Assembly: GCF_040712315.1 (NCBI RefSeq)
Contig: NC_134013.1
Location: 35,995,001 to 36,059,000 of the forward strand
Direction of reading: 5' to 3'
Length of the DNA stretch: 64,000 nt
Origin: Castanea sativa
Lineage: Eukaryota; Streptophyta; Magnoliopsida; Fagales; Fagaceae
The position numbers and the translations under genes were made by a program. Shown here piece after piece: positions 12,655 to 24,955 of the stretch (positions are counted from its first letter, which is position 1; every line of letters begins with the position of its first letter). Below the pieces are notes generated by a model. It had not been told where the DNA came from. It saw only the letters and a list, made by a program, of their open reading frames with translations, and ran no database searches.

Positions 12655-12835
12655 TTTTTCTTTTTCTTTTTTGATAGATAAGATAGAATTCCAACCTATA
12701 GCATTTGCTCAACGATGCTTACTTTATTTTCAGGCTAAGACACCAATCAGTTGTTAGTGTAGAAAGAGTTCAAACCTTAAATCTCTAATTTTTTTTTTTT
12801 GAGAAAAAACAATTTATAAAGCTGAGCTAATAATT
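12655..12835 (-). mobile_element. Diverged SINE remnant (same family as 15115 and 61251)
   Basis: The plus-strand words GACACCAATCAGTT, and GTTCAAACCTTAAATCTCTAA just after them, match the two better SINE copies in this window. Read on the minus strand, a B-box-like AAGGTTTGAACTC is followed by the family body and an A-rich tail (the T-rich run at 12653-12675). The 5' end is disturbed by an inserted T run near 12790. Confidence 0.5.
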
Positions 12836-15114
12836 AAAGCCCACAAATTTTGTAGTTTTGTAATGCTTGGTCTTACATTACATCATATTGTTTTTTTTCA
12901 AAAAAAGATATGCTAAAATGTTAACTTATGGCATTGATTATTCTTTATCAGGTCAAAACACCAATTCTGAATTTTAATTGAAACAACAAAAAATTTTTTG
13001 AGTTCAATTAAGTGGAGCCCACCATTTTATCGTTTGTAAGTGTGCAAATGGTACAGATACATTATGGTACCCCATATTTAGATTCTATATAAGCTTATGG
13101 TGTAGCATTGGTTGGTCATACGTCTGAGACAACAACAACCTGCAATTGAGAATCCTTTGCCTCAGGAGGTACCAATCATTTGCAAAATGATTAGAAACCT
13201 ACCTTATTTTACGTTATCTCATTTTTACCAAAAAAAAAAAAAAAACCCTTATATAACGTTATAAACTATTTTTGTAGAGGACAACGAGGTCACATTGTCT
13301 CACACACACACACATATATGGCCATTGGTCATTAAGTCATAACACGTTGCACTCTTAACATCCGTTGGTGAAGACTGAAGATGTAGAGAAGAATACGTGT
13401 CAACAAATGCTGAGTTCTCAAGCTTGTTCAATGAATTGAGAACCACTACTTTGTTTAATTAGAGGCTCATCCAAGGGCTAAATAAGATTTGGTGTCTGTG
13501 TGAACCCAGGCTAAGATTTACTAATTTCGAGTTCTGCCTTCACAAAAAAAAAAAAAAAAAAAAAAAAACCTTCTAAGTCCAAAACTTTCCATCATCCAAA
13601 ATCATTTGTGACATTTTCCATTTGGAACTCTCAAACCGTAATTGAATTTGACTCTTCTCTCAATGACAACAATTGTCGATACTTTGATTACTTGCAGAAG
13701 TTTCAACCTCCCATGTTCAAAACAAGAAGCAAATCTAATTGTAAGGGTCTAATAACCTAATTTATTTCTAGTGAAAGAGAATGATCTTGCTCTATAACAT
13801 CATAGATTGTCAAAGACAAAACAAAAACAAAAACAAAAAACAACAAATCAATCATGAATTTTTTTTCATTCATTTGAAACGGAATTTTTTTTTTCTCTCA
13901 AAATCCCATGAAGATACATGATTTGGTAAATGCATGTCTGCCCTGCACTGAATGGTTTATTCACACAAATTAAAAAGAAAAAAAAATGAGTGATGCATCT
14001 GATTAAGTCCCATGAGTCAGCCCTTAAAAAAATAAAGTCTCACAAGGCATCCATTAGATTAAGTCTCACAAAACATCCATTTGACTAAGTCTCACAAGAC
14101 ATTCATCTAAGTACCACGACTCCACGGGGCACCCCTTCGATTAAGTCCTACATGTTGGAAGTATTACACAAATAATTTACTCTCGTGATTCCGTGAAGAA
14201 GAACAATAAACAAATACAATATCTATTCAATGCATAAATAATTATGAATAATTAAATATACTCATAGGCCAGATGAATGCAAAATGATTAATGCAAATAT
14301 GATCAAGGCTAGTGTTGAACATTATCTCCTTAAAACATATTTTGCCCCTCACATTATTTTTTCAATGATGCTTTGAAACTTTTGAACATATGGGTCCTAG
14401 TACAATGATAAACAGAATGCAGAAGAACTACTATAATCTTTGTGCACAACGAACAAAGGTATGTCTCTCTTTCTCAAGAGACTAATGAATTAAAGAAAAA
14501 TTTATTGGAATGAAATGAGTGATGCCTAAATAGGCACACTAGCACCAATTTAGAATATGTGCAATAGCAAAGAAATACATTGTTTTGGAATTAACTATAA
14601 TGTGCACAAACAATCATTGAAATAAAAATGATTAAATATTGGACAGAAAAGGCCCAACCCACATATATAGATGCCAAATGTCCTATGCTTTCCTATCTTA
14701 TGTGGAACTTAAGGATATTAACGGAGTCAATTTCTCATTTACTCTTTAATGGTTTTGGGCAAGTGGCCATTTGATATTAATCTCCTCATGGAGGAAAATA
14801 TGTTACAACTCAAATTTGACATGCAAATTCCACGTGGTTTAAAAATAGCCACCCAAACACTTAAAAAAAAAAATCATTTTTCCAACACTACAAAGAACCT
14901 CTTTGATTAAGTCCCACGAGACACTCCTTTGTTTAAGTTTAACCCCTATACAATCATTTTATATCAATATAAACCTCACCAACAAAGTCCCAAATTTTTT
15001 TTTTTCCAGCAAGACTAGGTTATTATGTACACAAAATCCCTATAATGATATTTTAAATGGACACATATTATATTAGTGAAAATCGTTCATTCGAACCGAT
15101 ATCTTTAGTTAGTT

Positions 15115-15280
15115 TTTTTTTTGAGAGAGTTTTAAGTTATGGCGTCTGCTCCTGATGATAGCTATTTATCATCAGACCAAGACACCAATCAGTTTTATTG
15201 TAGGCGAGAATTGAACCTCAAATCTCTTATACAACCATTAGAGACTTTACCAAAAACTTTACCAGTTGAGCTAATATTTT
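15115..15280 (-). mobile_element. tRNA-derived SINE, copy 1
   Basis: On the minus strand the element opens with an A-box-like TAGCTCAACTGGTAAAG and a B-box-like AGGTTCAATTCTCGCC, and ends in a poly(A) tail (T run at 15113-15122). A short internal duplication GGTAAAGTTTTTGGTAAAG lies just after the A box. Candidate imperfect target duplications are TTTAGTTAGTT on the left and TTTAGTAGTT on the right. A 66-codon frame on the plus strand is a shadow. Confidence 0.72.
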
Positions 15281-15429
15281 TAGTAGTTACTATTTATGAA
15301 TTCTCATTTTCATCCAAAAAAAAAAGAAAAGTCATTTAACTTGATCTGATACCAAAAATGTTATCATTCTAAACAATGATATACCTTTTCAATTTTCTTA
15401 CTCCCGCATAACCTTAACTTTTCCATTTA

Positions 15430-15451
15430 CAAATTTTCATATATATATATA

Positions 15452-15482
<31 letters not shown>

Positions 15483-15485
15483 TGA
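15430..15485. repeat. (AT)n microsatellite
   Basis: Two TA runs are separated by TTAATA, a simple AT repeat. Confidence 0.9.
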
Positions 15486-15595
15486 AATAGTATAATAGTC
15501 ATATATATCTTGCATTTATATTATCTCTAATATAAAATATCAGGTAGAATCATGCTAAAAAGCCCATTGGCCAAAAAAAGAAGTAAAATATTAAA

Positions 15596-15742
15596 GGGTG
15601 TTTGGTTGGTGTTTTCAAACAACTATTTTCGGTTTTTAAATAACATTTTACGTGTTTTCAGACACTTTTTCACCCACACATATTTCTACAAATATTTTTA
15701 ATCAATAATTTTTAATTTCTAAATACATGTACTAAATAGACC
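15596..15742. mobile_element. Small MITE-like element with TTAAA flanks
   Basis: A 147-bp AT-rich unit begins GGGTGTTTGGTTGG and ends in the inverse of GGTCTATTTAGTAC. It is flanked by TTAAA at 15591-15595 and 15743-15747 (a TTA duplication would also fit). The ends resemble Tourist-type termini but are quite diverged. There is no coding capacity. Confidence 0.5.
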
Positions 15743-15879
15743 TTAAAAGTGTTATCGGTCGTTCACAACTATATGTTAAGAGTTTTATATAGTTTTTATT
15801 TTTTTTGTTTAAGATAAAGTTTTATATAGTTAAGTCCATATTTCTCGACATATATTTGAAAGCGACATAAATTGATTCC

Positions 15880-16269
15880 GTGACCACGTGTAAGGACGAA
15901 GGAGTGCTACTACTACCATTGTTGTTGGATCAAAGATTCAAATGAGATGTAGAAAAAAAAGGAAGAAAGGAACAGTGATTTTTCTTGGCACTTTATAACA
16001 CAGCCGAAGCGGTACCTTTCTTTTGTGACACACACTGACCCAATAACCACGTTTTCCCAGAAAGAAAAAAAGAGCTAATCTTTGTCAAAGGAAAGGACAC
16101 GGCCCCTCTCTTTCTGGGTTCTGTACCAAAATCCAAAATAGATAGATCTTACCTGAACTGAAAAGCAAATAGTTGCATTGATTGAGGCAGAGAAGATAGA
16201 ATCCAAGGATATCTTCTTGGTTAAGCTGAGCAGTTCACAACTACTAAATTAAGCCGAAGCTCAAAGGTA
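15880..16269 (+). other. Possible non-coding first exon and promoter region
   Basis: This stretch is less AT-rich than its neighbours. It ends at GCTCAAAG followed by GTATGA, a fair 5' splice site at 16266-16269. It has the look of a 5' UTR exon, but I find no coding exon that follows closely, so it could belong to a non-coding transcript or be chance. RNA evidence would be needed to keep this entry. Confidence 0.2.
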
Positions 16270-16833
16270 TGACTCCTCAGGCTCACTCATCCACTTAATC
16301 TTTTTATATTTATCAACGTTGCCATTTTTCTCTTCTCAGTTTCTTCTGCTTTATCTATCTTATGCTTTTTTTTTTTTTTTTTGCGGTTTTCTTTATTCTT
16401 ACTTATATAGTCATTTCTGCTAATGAAAAATGAAAGTATATGAGATATGAAAGTTATGAATTGTTTTTATTGATTGGTGTTTGTTTAGTGTTGTTTTTTT
16501 TTCCCCGGAGAAGATGAATTTAGTTGTCAATTTTTTTTGAAAATGAAGATCTCCTAATTGATTATCTTTCCATATGTTATAGAAAACTATATATCACTAA
16601 ATTTTTTATTTTATTTTTTAATCCTTAGGAAAACTCAAAAAAGATGAAGATCTCAATTAATCAACAAATTCTTAATTTGATTTGTAGCAAAGAATGCCCA
16701 GAAGTGTATTTTACAAGACTCTCCTCCTTATTTTTTTTTTAATCATTTCCATTTTCCACTTGGTGCTTTTTCTTTGCAGAACCCTAGCTAGCTAGTACTT
16801 TGTTACAATGACTTAAAAAGTTAGAAGTTGCTC

Positions 16834-16875
16834 ATTAAAAATTAAAAATTAAAAATTAAAAATTAAAAATTAAAA
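16834..16875. repeat. (ATTAAAA)6 microsatellite
   Basis: Six perfect units of a 7-mer. Confidence 0.95.
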
Positions 16876-17259
16876 AATGTTAAGAGGTTAGAACTCATAA
16901 ATCTGTAGAATCATCATGTAGCTTTCCACCTTGAGGAAAGGATTAGATCAAAATAATAGTCCCCTAACGAATCCCCTTTGATATCGCATCATTGAAACCA
17001 AGCCAATATTGGCTTATATGATCATGGTGTTTTTTTTTTTGGGTACTGGAAGTGAGATGGACGTGCCACGTGTCCAAACAAGCTGGACCATACAATAATT
17101 AATTAATATAGGTACCGTAGTGGGTAAAAAAAAAAAAGAAGATGGGATGTGGCCATTATTGTTTATTATATTTGTGTTATTTATAATTAACTTTTTCAAC
17201 AGGATTTAATCATGCATAATAGAAGAGCATGCTATGACTACATGAAAGTCAATCTTATA

Positions 17260-17459
17260 GCCAACGGGGACTTGGCTCAGCTGGGTATGGTTCGTTCGCT
17301 CTGCCTAACACGCTCAGGTTCGATTCCCGCTACCAGCGAGTTTCTATTGGTGGGCATCCTTAGTGGGGTTAAAACCCTGCACAGGCGTAATTTCCGCTGG
17401 TTGCCTGGCGCCCTGCCCGGGGGTGTAATACAACCATAAATCCCCCCATTTTTGTTTAC

Positions 17460-17491
<32 letters not shown>
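17260..17491 (+). mobile_element. Intact tRNA-derived SINE with 16-bp target duplication
   Basis: The element starts with a tRNA-like head: an A-box-like TTGGCTCAGCTGGG near 17273 and a canonical B box, GGTTCGATTCCCGC, near 17317. A GC-rich body follows, then a pure A run of about 30 (17461-17491). The flanks GAAAGTCAATCTTATA at 17244-17259 and 17492-17507 are identical over 16 bp, which defines both ends. Open frames inside are shadows. RNA polymerase III promoter, poly(A) and long duplication together are diagnostic of a SINE moved by a LINE. Confidence 0.95.
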
Positions 17492-17493
<2 letters not shown>

Positions 17494-17509
17494 AAGTCAA
17501 TCTTATAAG

Positions 17510-20030
17510 TAATAACTAAACGAGATAGTTAGTGCGTGACACATCAAACATTTTGGTATAATATGCGCTAGTTAAAAAACATTTTAAGTATTTATCTACT
17601 TTTTCAGGAAAGCTAGGAAAGCTTTTAAGCAAAAGTATTATGATAATGCTTTCAAAGTGTGAGGAAAAAAAAGAAAAAAGAAAAAAGGCAATGTTAAACT
17701 TTAGAATATAGGTTAGTTCTTAGAATAGAAATTTAGAATGAATTCAACTTTATTGATCTATATTTAACTCTCTCCCTCTCTTTCTCCTTTTTCTTTTTCT
17801 TTTTCCCCTAATCCTCATAAAAAAGCAATGTTGAGGATTATTTTATTTTATTTTGTTAAAGAAGAAGCAATGGGGGCCAAATCCACAGCATAAAAAAAAA
17901 AAACCTGATGAGAGTGGTGACTCATCCTTTCTCACTCCATTTTTGGATTTATCCTTACTAGTTACTATCTTACACATGCCTTTATAAACATCTTATATAA
18001 TGTTTAACTTTTAGTTAAACTCTCATATTTTGGAAAATAAGCTTTTGAAGTCTGGTATTTTGATACGTCATTATTGTAATATATATATATATAAAATTTA
18101 ATTTTAATATACATTTAAACCCTTAGAAGTTGTTTGGGTCAATAGAGAAGCAAATAAGGCAACTTTCTCTTCGGCCCCATGCCATGTTCTTTAGAAAATT
18201 CCTTTTCAAGTAACTTTGATTTTGGGCAGGCCCCCTTCTTTACTTTTGTCATCGAGGAAGCTGAGCTAGTTAGGTAGGCTAGCCTTGCTCCTCCTTTTCT
18301 ATCTACTTTCTGGTTTAATTTTCTACTAATATTTTCACCTTTAATTAAAATTAAAAAAATGAAGCACGCATTTCACATGGAAATCAAATCCTACAAAGTT
18401 TTTAGTTAATTACTTTTTTCCTAAAAAAGAATTATATCTTACAAAGTTTGAGTCCAAATGGCCGGCGCATCTTCATGAGGATAGAGTATAGACACTTCAA
18501 ACTAAGACTGAGGGGATGTATCAGTATCAGTATCAGTATCAGTATCAAGTATCAACCTAGGGTGAAAGACAGGACCCCTTAAATTTATTCCTTGTGCTGC
18601 ATCATGGAAATTCAAATTCTTATGTAATTCGTCCATTTCTGTTGTGTGGTGCGCACATTAGTTTAAATTTAAACGACAAAATTTTGAATAAAAATCACCA
18701 AATTATATGAAATATATTCTCTTTTGTTGTTTATATATATATATATATATGAAGAAAGTTTACAGATGGGTCAATTTGAATTCACAACTTTTATAAAAAC
18801 TAGAAGTTTAGTTGTTTTGAGAAATAATTTTTAAACTGTTTCTTGAATATTACATAAATGTACAACTGAGTTTAATTGTGTTGCTAATTTGTGTATGATG
18901 TGTTATTGAATTTTTTTTATTTGGTTGGAGGATTTGCTAGCTCAGGTTTTGCATGGTGTGCTTTTTGATGTACCATGTAATTTTTTGTAATAATATATCT
19001 CTACTTTTATTAAAAAATATATTATTTTCTTTTTAATTCAAAGGAATTTTTTTTATTTCCTTTAAAAAAAGGAAAAAAAATTTACGACATCATAAAATTA
19101 TAACAGATTTGAGGTGGTATTGAATTTATACGATGTGTCACAAGGTAACCCAACCCTGTACCTGTCTTTGTCATAGTGAACAATGCTTGGGTCCCAAGTG
19201 ACAATCAATTACACGTTGCTTAACAGTAACAAAAAACAAAAAAAAACAGTAATTTTGGCCTCTCGGCTCAGCGGTCGCAATCCCTAGAAGGTCCCATGTC
19301 AAATTGTCAATGACCCCGACTAGGCCATGACACAACTTTTTTTCCCTTATTTTCTCTCATTAGGGTGAACCACACAGGTGTTTTTTAGTGTCAGTTTGGT
19401 ATTTTACAGTTTTTGCCTTTTTAGTAACTTATTAAAAAAATATAATTTTTAGTAATTTTTATGTTGTGTGTGACGAGCTAAAAATTAATATTAAAAAAGA
19501 TTAAAATAGATAAGACAAAAAGTAAAAAATCAAATTTTTTTTATTTACCCAAATGGATACTTATTAAGGTTTTGTTAGCAGAAGAATTCAAAAGGGGCAT
19601 AGAAAAATAACAAAAACTAATAAAAATATAAAATTTAGATTAACAGAGATCATAGGTCTACTCGAGTAAATAAATTGCATGTATTATAAAATTCTACATA
19701 TACAAGAATTATTTTTATTTGACAAGACAATAGAATTTTCGTTTTGTGGAATCATTTTATGATAAAAGACAGAATGGTCACAGCCTTGCTGTGACAAAAA
19801 AGTACCATCGGAAAGGAGGCTAGTCACATGGATTGTGATTATTATTGATGAGTACTACTGCTGCTACTACTACACCTTGCATGTTTTCCTAATAATCACC
19901 CAAGTTGCATGATATAAAAGGATGTGCAAAGCAGAGTGGAGATTTTTACCGTTTAATTTCATCCATTCGAGTACTCACCACGTAGCTAATTAGTAATTAC
20001 CACGGCACCTTTAGGTTGATTTATTGATAT
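17510..20030. other. Gene-free stretch with simple repeats
   Basis: I see no coding homology. Contents are (TATCAG)4-5 at 18519-18547, TA runs near 18080 and 18735, and a possible decayed SINE head at 19258-19345 (TCGGCTCAGCGGTCG). The rest is AT-rich. Confidence 0.5.
18519..18547. repeat. (TATCAG)n microsatellite
   Basis: Four full units and a partial fifth unit of a 6-mer. Confidence 0.95.
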
Positions 20031-20032
20031 CT

Positions 20033-20175
20033 CTCTAGAGGGAGGTAGTATATCCTGTTACGAGTGTATGCTTCCTCCTTCTCACAAGATGGTGGAACCA
20101 ACAGCTGATGGGTCTCACCAGTTGTGAGAGGAGAAAAACATACACCTGTAATAGGGTGTATTTTCTCCTCTAGAG
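20033..20175. repeat. 143-nt imperfect foldback (MITE-like or MIRNA-like hairpin)
   Basis: Arms of about 54 nt (20033-20087 and 20122-20175) are imperfectly complementary over their full length around a 34-nt loop. Both ends carry the palindrome CTCTAGAG. The inner arm ends are CTCACAA and TTGTGAG. It has no coding capacity. It may be a foldback MITE or a young hairpin RNA locus. Confidence 0.75.
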
Positions 20176-21965
20176 GGAGGGAGAGAGAGAGGAGTCTTGA
20201 GTTTAGAGTTACAGGAAGACAATTTATTATTACTTTTTTTTAATAAGTATTATTTTTAACCATCTAAAAAAAAAGAGAAAAACCACATAATTAATTTATA
20301 ATTTTAATACTAAAAAATCATTTTTAAGTAGTAAATCATGTTGTATATATATTAATTTGAGCCAATCCTCACTTTTATAGAATAGGATATATACTTCTGT
20401 TTGTCTTTTGTTTTCGTGTAATAATTTTTTTTTTTTGGTAAAAGAAAAATGGGTAGAGGAGGTGATTAGTGTGACTTCCTTACTTGAGCATGACCTTACC
20501 CACTCTCAGGCAAGACCTTATATTTCCAATCGGTTTAAGGGACTCACTTATTTTTTAGGTTGACCGTTTGAGATGGAAATAGGATATAAGGAATACTAAC
20601 ACTAAGTTAATTGTTTGAGGCTCAAATCCAAGACCTTAGACTTATTGCCCAATATCTTACCTACTTGAAATAAGCCACCTCCTGAATGTTAGTGTAATAA
20701 TCGTTTTATATGGGACAATATGTATGAATGTAGGCACTTCACGTGAGTGTCTTAGCTAGGACTACTCTATATATAAGGTAATCGGATTATATAAATAAAT
20801 AATAAAACTACCTTTTTCCAAAGAAAAAAGAACAAAGAAAAAAAAAGTAGAAGTAAATTCTTTTTAATTGTTTTTTTTTTTGGAGGAAGTAAATATTAAT
20901 AAGCTAATGTTTAAATCAAAAGATCAAATAGAATGATTTGAGACAAACAGAAAAACATTGGGAACAAAATAAAGATGCTTTCAAATATGGCATTAAATTA
21001 TGGTATTTTGTTTATTGTTATTATTATTTTTTGCAAATCGCAATTGTATCGTACGCCAGCTGCTGTAGTCCATTTTGTTTTTGGCTTTTGAGTTGAGAGT
21101 TGAGAAGCTTTTACGTTGAACAATGAACATGCACTTTTGTCGTGTAACACTTCCCTATTTCTATACGCCGAGTATGGCACAACTTTTTTCTTCCTTTTGT
21201 CGTGTAGTGTATTTGGGTAATTAATTATAAGTGTATTGGGTTATATGTGTATTGTCTAATAATTTATCAATGCTCGTATTATAATAATATATAATACATA
21301 TCCAACAAATAAGATCGAACAAAAGCTTAATAAAGAAAAGTGCTTAATTTAAAATTTAGATATAAGAATATAATACATTTCTGAAGGCAAATAACATAAG
21401 GGTGGCACTTTGGCCTAATTGTTAAGTCTCAAATGATAGTGTTCTAGCTAGTGGCCGGTTTTAATTAGTTCTCATAAGATCCATGAGACTTGTGTGTGGG
21501 ATAGAGAATTATATTAACTCAAAGATTAATTTAAGTATTTTAAGAAGGATTTGGCTTCTGTCCATTGTAGTGAAGAAATAGACGGAAACATAACACATAT
21601 TCCAAATTGGCCATGTGTTGGTCTTGTGGTCTGTCTGCATTATTGGAATCCTGTACACTAATGTCTAAACCATTTATTTAAATAATAAAAAAAAGCCCCT
21701 CAATGAATGATGAAATGTGAAGCTGTTAATTTATCCTAGGGTCTGGAAGCACCCTCACCACATGATAGATTGGCAAATCTAATAAATTGACCTGATAGAT
21801 AGAGCGGGATCGATGTCTTTGTAGTTTTTGCAATGGTGACAAATAATAAGTAATGATTCACGTGGTGGAAATTGGGGTCAAGGTGGTTGTGTATGATTTA
21901 TTTATGGTGACAAATCTTATAATTTTTTTGGGAAAAATATTTATTTTTCCTTTCAGGTAAAAGAA

Positions 21966-22016
21966 GATGATGATGATGATGATGATGATGATTATATATA
22001 TATATATATATATATA
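21966..22016. repeat. (GAT)9 followed by (TA)n
   Basis: A compound microsatellite: nine GAT units directly followed by a TA run. Confidence 0.95.
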
Positions 22017-22680
22017 TTTCAGTGGACTAGAATTAGATTATAACCAAAATATAGAAATGGAATTGAATGGAAATGATTAATTATGTTTCCAATATTTAAT
22101 AAACAAAAGAAAAAGGATAAATTGATGCAAAGAAACCAAATTGTCGATGCATGCTTAGGTGATTGCAATTCGATTCTTGTCAATTTGGTCGGTGATTTTC
22201 CATTTTTGAAGAAATAATTAGAGATCTTCCAAAAGAGTCTGTCCCCTCTCACCTAAGCTGAGGGTAGACATGAATTGATATCATGTATGTATGGGTCATG
22301 GCTCATGGGTCCTGCACATAATATTTGACTCTCATCTCATGTGGATGTAATAATTTCCCACAACATTCCTGATGTGGATTTAATACTTTTCCACAATTTT
22401 CTTGGATTTTATAACATCATCATCATCATAATATTAAAATTCTTGGCTTGTTAACTAGTATTTAGTGCAGCTGGTGCAATGCAACTAGCAAAGGGGGAAA
22501 ACATTAGTGTAGGTGCAATGCAATAGGTTTTATATATGTAACCTACTAACCTCTGCTTTTCCTTTACTTAGGAGGGTCTCTTCATATTTACTTATTTCGT
22601 CAATTGTAGCCTTTTTTTTTTTCCCCTATCGGCCACTTGTTTTCCTCTGACAAAAAAGAAAAAGAAAAAGGAAAGGACAG

Positions 22681-22708
22681 GAAAGAAAGAAAGAAAGAAA
22701 GAAAGAAA
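22681..22708. repeat. (GAAA)7 microsatellite
   Basis: Seven perfect tetranucleotide units. Confidence 0.95.
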
Positions 22709-23886
22709 TTAAAGTCCAATTTTAATAATTTGCAATTTACCCAAAAAAAAAAAAATCGATTCTTATTGTCAAGAAATCAGTATGGTTGGAATGCATCGTT
22801 TTTCTTTATCTTTGTGTTATATACTTATATGCATATGCCTTGATTAAGTAATTTTATAGTTCAAGTTCTCATAAAACTTTCAAGTTTCTTTTTTATTATT
22901 AAAATTTGTATCCTCATTCATAAGAAAACAAGATGAGAACTACTATCTCATAAGATGGGAAATACTATTGATGATAGGTAGCATCCTAACATCTGATTGA
23001 TTATTATCTTGAGAAAAAAAAAAAAAGATCTTTGAACTGTTTTTAATGCAAAAACAATCTTGGATTTAGTTCCAGGATCAACTTTCCGAGAGATAGAGAG
23101 ATGTGTTTCTTAATTGGTCTCCTCTCCTGTCACAAAAAGTTCAAAACAAACCCATCACATGATACTGGACAATTATAGAAAATATTTACCAATGCAACTT
23201 ATTTAGGTTCAAATCTCCTGTTTTAAGGGGGTGAAAATAATCCATGTTGGAGACTCGAATAATCCAGCAGAAGTCATCATCAGTTACTGAAAATTCAAAC
23301 TCTCTTTGAATTTTCAAGTTGTCAGGAATATGCAATAATCATTGGTAAGCAATACCCATTAATGTGTACCCTTACTTTTAGCTGTATGATTCTTTTATTT
23401 ATTTGTCAAATTACAAATGGTGAAGTTGAGAGCATCTTCGATTGAAAATTCCATCCTACTTTGCTTTTCGTGAAGAATTCTAACACATTGAAAGTTCCCA
23501 CCCAAACCCAACAATCATTTTCTTCAAAATCGACCATACTAATTACTATAGCAGCAAGGAATAGTAGCCAAAACATATACGCCATCTAAAACTGACAGTG
23601 ATCTCAAAAGAAATTGATGAATTTATAGATTTTTTCTTTTAAGTAGAAAATGAGATATTTTTTATTATTATTATTTTTTGGGGACAGAAAAAAGTTAAAG
23701 AGGTTTGTACTATATAAGAAAGACAACAGAAAAAACAAAACTAACGACCTCTACTGTTTCATGAACCATGATTTTTATTTTCCACATGGTGTTATTGTCA
23801 AAATAAAGTGGTTGTGACAATAATATTCTCGGTCTAGCTTCAGCTTCAAGTGTCCAATGTCCAGTGTTGTAAGTTAGTATAGTGAC

Positions 23887-24260
23887 TGATGATGCCGAAA
23901 AATCACCAATAAGTCGCAAGTACTCTCAAATCGAAACAACACCTACAAAATGAAAAGAGAAGACCTAATAGAGAGCACCGGTGTGGTGCCGGCTAAAAAC
24001 CCTCCGAATTTCAAGTTAGAACTTTTCACAACCTTAGAGTCCCAGATCTGAGTCAATAATGTGTACCTTGATTTATGATGGTTTTGGAGTATTTATAGTG
24101 GTGTAGGGTTAGCATCCATGCCTTGACCATGAAGTCCTTTTCTTCTAGAATTGGAACTCTTTCCTTTTGGATACCTTCTAGAGTTCTTTTCCTCATAGGA
24201 GTTCTTTGATCAAGGCTAAACGTGTGAAGCAAGAATTCTTCTTATACACGTTCACGTGGA
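23887..24260. repeat. LTR-like dispersed repeat, copy 1
   Basis: This about 370-bp block is clearly homologous to 47131-47500 in the same orientation. Both begin TGATGATGC and share GAGAGCACCGGTGTGGTGCC, then AAAACCCTCCGA-like sequence. On the minus strand each carries a TATA-like box (here CTATAAATACTCC near 24100), and that strand ends CATCATCA, so I read it as the end of an LTR in minus sense. The two copies diverge after about 24260. Confidence 0.7.
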
Positions 24261-24660
24261 GATCAAGCAAGGCCACATCAGCCCTAATTATCTAGCGTGA
24301 ATCCTATTTAAGGTTTCTTGGAAACAATCCTAGAAGGATAACCACTGCATCATACTCGTCCGTCCACTGTGGATCCGTCCTCCTTGGGCATGTTAAATAT
24401 GAACCCGTCATCTTTATGTCGTCACATCAACCATGTAGATCCGTCATGTTCATTTTTATTCTCCTTCAGTTGCCCCCTCATTCCATGAGGCCGTCAACTT
24501 TCCTCTGTGGTCTGATGGAATGACGGTTAGTTTTGACCCTTGATAGGATTGTTTTGAGGGACACGTTGGAACAGTCATAAATGAGCTAGGGACACGTGGT
24601 GTTCCAGCACTGGTGGTTTGTTGGAATCGATGCGCCCCTTCGTTTACCGTGTCGTTCCCT

Positions 24661-24670
24661 CTATTTATAC
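24661..24670 (+). promoter_or_regulatory. Putative TATA box of the gypsy-type gene
   Basis: CTATTTATAC lies about 285 bp upstream of the ATG and is followed by a CT-rich leader, as in plant core promoters. A leader intron at 24812-24948 (GTAAGT to TTGTAG) would then separate it from the start codon at 24956. Confidence 0.45.
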
Positions 24671-24955
24671 ACTCCCTGCTTCTCTCATTTTTACATTTTG
24701 GAAAATTTGTTTGATTAGAGAGTAGTCGTCCACTATACTTCGATCCGTCGCATTATCAATTTTATAATATCGTCTCTCTCCTTCCCGTCAATATCAACAT
24801 ATCGTTGGGTTGTAAGTATCCGTTTATTTCTATCCATGTCTTCATATATACATATTTTATATATTTCTCATTATCATTTCTCTTTAATCCGTCCTCCGTT
24901 AGTAGAGACCTAGAGAGTCTTAGGATTTTTTTTATCCGTCACTTGTAGGTGTCAA

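Larger units (their letters stand above)
20180..23880. other. Gene-free stretch, AT-rich, simple repeats
   Basis: No gene is recognised. Visible are a possible SINE fragment at 21405-21520 (TTGGCCTAATTGTTAAG as an A-box-like word), (GAT)9-(TA)n at 21966-22016, a short direct repeat of TGTGGAT..TAAT..TTTCCCACAA type at 22339-22400, and (GAAA)n at 22681-22708. Confidence 0.5.

Noticed and set aside
17212..17462. 75- and 61-codon frames on either strand
   Set aside because: They lie inside the SINE and reflect its GC-rich body.
19258..19345. SINE or tRNA gene at TCGGCTCAGCGGTCG
   Set aside because: An A-box-like word is present but the B box is too poor and there is no tail or duplication; mentioned only as a possible remnant.
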